DNA of 6,174 nucleotides, from NCBI GenBank assembly GCA_015233485.1, contig JADFXO010000244.1, forward strand, positions 1 to 6,174, read 5' to 3'. The notes under the pieces are model-generated. The model searched no databases. It worked only from the letters and a program-made list of their open reading frames with translations, and was not told the origin of the DNA. How positions within the stretch are numbered: position 1 is the first letter of the stretch; the number at the start of each line of letters is the position of its first letter. The stretch is from Nitrospirota bacterium (GTDB lineage: Bacteria > Nitrospirota > Thermodesulfovibrionia > Thermodesulfovibrionales > Magnetobacteriaceae). The position numbers were made by a program, and so were the translations under genes. Shown in pieces: positions 5,248-6,174 of the stretch.

Positions 5248-6174
5248 TTAGGCAGCCTTCTCCTCTGATACTTTTTCTCCATCTACGAATTTAACACCTT
5301 CATAGACATCACGAAGGATGTGTGGTGCATTCAGCTTTCTGAACCTCTTTTCTACAACCAATAAGACCTTCCATATAAGAGCAGTTGCGTTGGCTACCTT
5401 TCTCATGCGCCTGGCGGCATCGGTTCTCAACCGAACTGTTGAGAATGGAGACTCCACCACATTGGTTGTCCTTATATGTGTCCAATGTTCCTTCGGGAAC
5501 ATGTAAAAAGTTACCATACGCTCCCAGTCCCTATCCAGCGTTTCTACGGCCTTCTGATAATCATTTACAAAGCGTTTCGTGAATTGAGCCTTCATCGTTT
5601 CACATTCGGCCTTCGTTGGGGCATAAGGCATCTCGCAAAGCAGCTCCGCAGCTTCTGAGCGCAGCCGCTTTGGAAACTGGTCCAAGACGTTGGTGATTTT
5701 GTGATTCCAACACCTTTGCTCCTCAACTTCGGGGTACACATCGCTCAACGCGCTCCATATGCCAAGATGTCCGTCTGCTACAAGAAGTCTGGGGAACCTC
5801 AGACCCCTCTCTTTTATTAATCGCAGTACCTTGGCCCACGACTCCTTTGATTCCCTGTACCCACTTTCTACCGCTATTACTTTTTTACTTCCATCGCTCA
5901 TGGCCACTATAATCACCAACAGAGCCGCCTTGTCCTTTCCTAATCCAGCCTTTACATAAATACCGTCCGCCCACATATATACTGGCTCAAAATCGCTCAA
6001 ATCCTCTTCTTTCCACTTTGCATACTCTAACTCCCATCTGGCCTTCAGTCTCTGTATCGATGCAGCCGACAGTGGTGCCCCATCTCCAAGCAAACCTCTC
6101 ATCGCAAGCTCAAAGTCTCCTTTGGACAATCCATGCAGGTACAGCTCAGGCAATAGCTCGCCTATCTCTTTCGA
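5248..6174 (-). CDS. IS256-family (mutator-type) DDE transposase, N-terminus outside window
   Basis: The visible 308-309 residues are open to the right edge. The first complete codons at the edge give SKEIGELLPELYLHGLS, so the TTG at 6151-6153 is an internal Leu and not a start. DDE residues are present: Asp in WADGIYVK (about 5965-5967), Asp in LLVADGHLGIW, and Glu in TTNVVESPFSTVRLRT (about 5452-5454). The C-x-x-H insertion motif QRCWNHKITNVLD, typical of IS256 transposases, lies between the second Asp and the Glu. Full-length members are about 390-420 aa, so roughly the first 90-100 residues (N-terminal DNA-binding region) are missing only because of the window edge. No frameshift or stop is seen in this part, and the C-terminus looks complete, so the copy may be active. 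It reads toward the ABC-3C operon, and transcription from it would run antisense to the operon end. Confidence 0.95.
   Translation of the reverse strand, partial: SKEIGELLPELYLHGLSKGDFELAMRGLLGDGAPLSAASIQRLKARWELEYAKWKEEDLSDFEPVYMWADGIYVKAGLGKDKAALLVIIVAMSDGSKKVIAVESGYRESKESWAKVLRLIKERGLRFPRLLVADGHLGIWSALSDVYPEVEEQRCWNHKITNVLDQFPKRLRSEAAELLCEMPYAPTKAECETMKAQFTKRFVNDYQKAVETLDRDWERMVTFYMFPKEHWTHIRTTNVVESPFSTVRLRTDAARRMRKVANATALIWKVLLVVEKRFRKLNAPHILRDVYEGVKFVDGEKVSEEKAA

Larger units (their letters stand above)
5215..6174 (-). mobile_element. IS256-family insertion sequence, one end visible (partial)
   Basis: The element contains an IS256-family transposase on the minus strand and runs off the right edge. 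Its visible end is placed near 5215, where the sequence changes from the short A-rich tail of the operon to GGAGGCCTTGTCAATAGGTG, a TTGTCAA-containing string of the sort seen in IS256-family terminal repeats. The outer boundary is uncertain by several bases because the other terminal repeat and the target-site duplication are not both visible. It lies 22 bp after the operon stop and does not interrupt a gene in this window. Confidence 0.8.

Overview
The window is about 6.2 kb of bacterial chromosome of moderate, slightly AT-rich composition. It holds one housekeeping-type gene cut by the left edge, one small coiled-coil gene, a compact three-gene operon, and part of an insertion sequence cut by the right edge. 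The small gene, with an N-terminus like MAVITIPRALREKLGEEGT, 11-residue coiled-coil repeats and a C-terminal hydrophobic helix, resembles the 'LA_3696-like' proteins I associate with anammox planctomycetes (Candidatus Brocadia and relatives) and a few other lineages. Together with the IS256-type transposase this makes a Brocadiaceae-like source plausible. That is inference from recall, not a search.

Layout. 2-748 (+) is the C-terminal two thirds of a MidA/NDUFAF7-family SAM-dependent methyltransferase. 823-1332 (-), convergent with it, is the coiled-coil membrane-anchored protein. Its promoter (TTGACA, 17-bp spacer, TAGAAT) lies so close to the start codon that the mRNA is probably leaderless. 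The 1333-1534 interval is a divergent control region with a perfect 14-bp palindrome and, for the rightward operon, an extended -10 promoter (TGATATAAT).

1535-5192 (+) is the centre of interest: three genes joined by two ATGA (4-bp) start/stop overlaps. They encode, in order, (1) a 408-aa protein with an N-terminal Cap4/DUF4297-like PD-(D/E)xK nuclease domain and a C-terminal helical domain, (2) a 165-aa small 'middle component', and (3) a 646-aa SMC/Rad50-like ABC ATPase of the DUF3732 type, with a CPLC zinc-hook-like motif inside its coiled coil. This is the arrangement of the ABC-three-component (ABC-3C) class, predicted from comparative genomics to be a biological-conflict (anti-phage or anti-plasmid) system. 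The simplest model is that the ATPase senses a nucleoprotein or DNA structure, the middle component links it to the C-terminal domain of the effector, and the nuclease is then released or activated.

From about 5215 to the right edge, an IS256-family element is inserted 22 bp after the operon's stop codon, with its transposase reading toward the operon. The end of the element and its catalytic DDE residues are visible; the transposase N-terminus and the other terminal repeat lie outside the window. Notable details are the Gln in place of the usual Glu after Walker B of the ATPase, the 15-bp tandem duplication in the effector linker, and the leaderless promoter arrangement of the coiled-coil gene.
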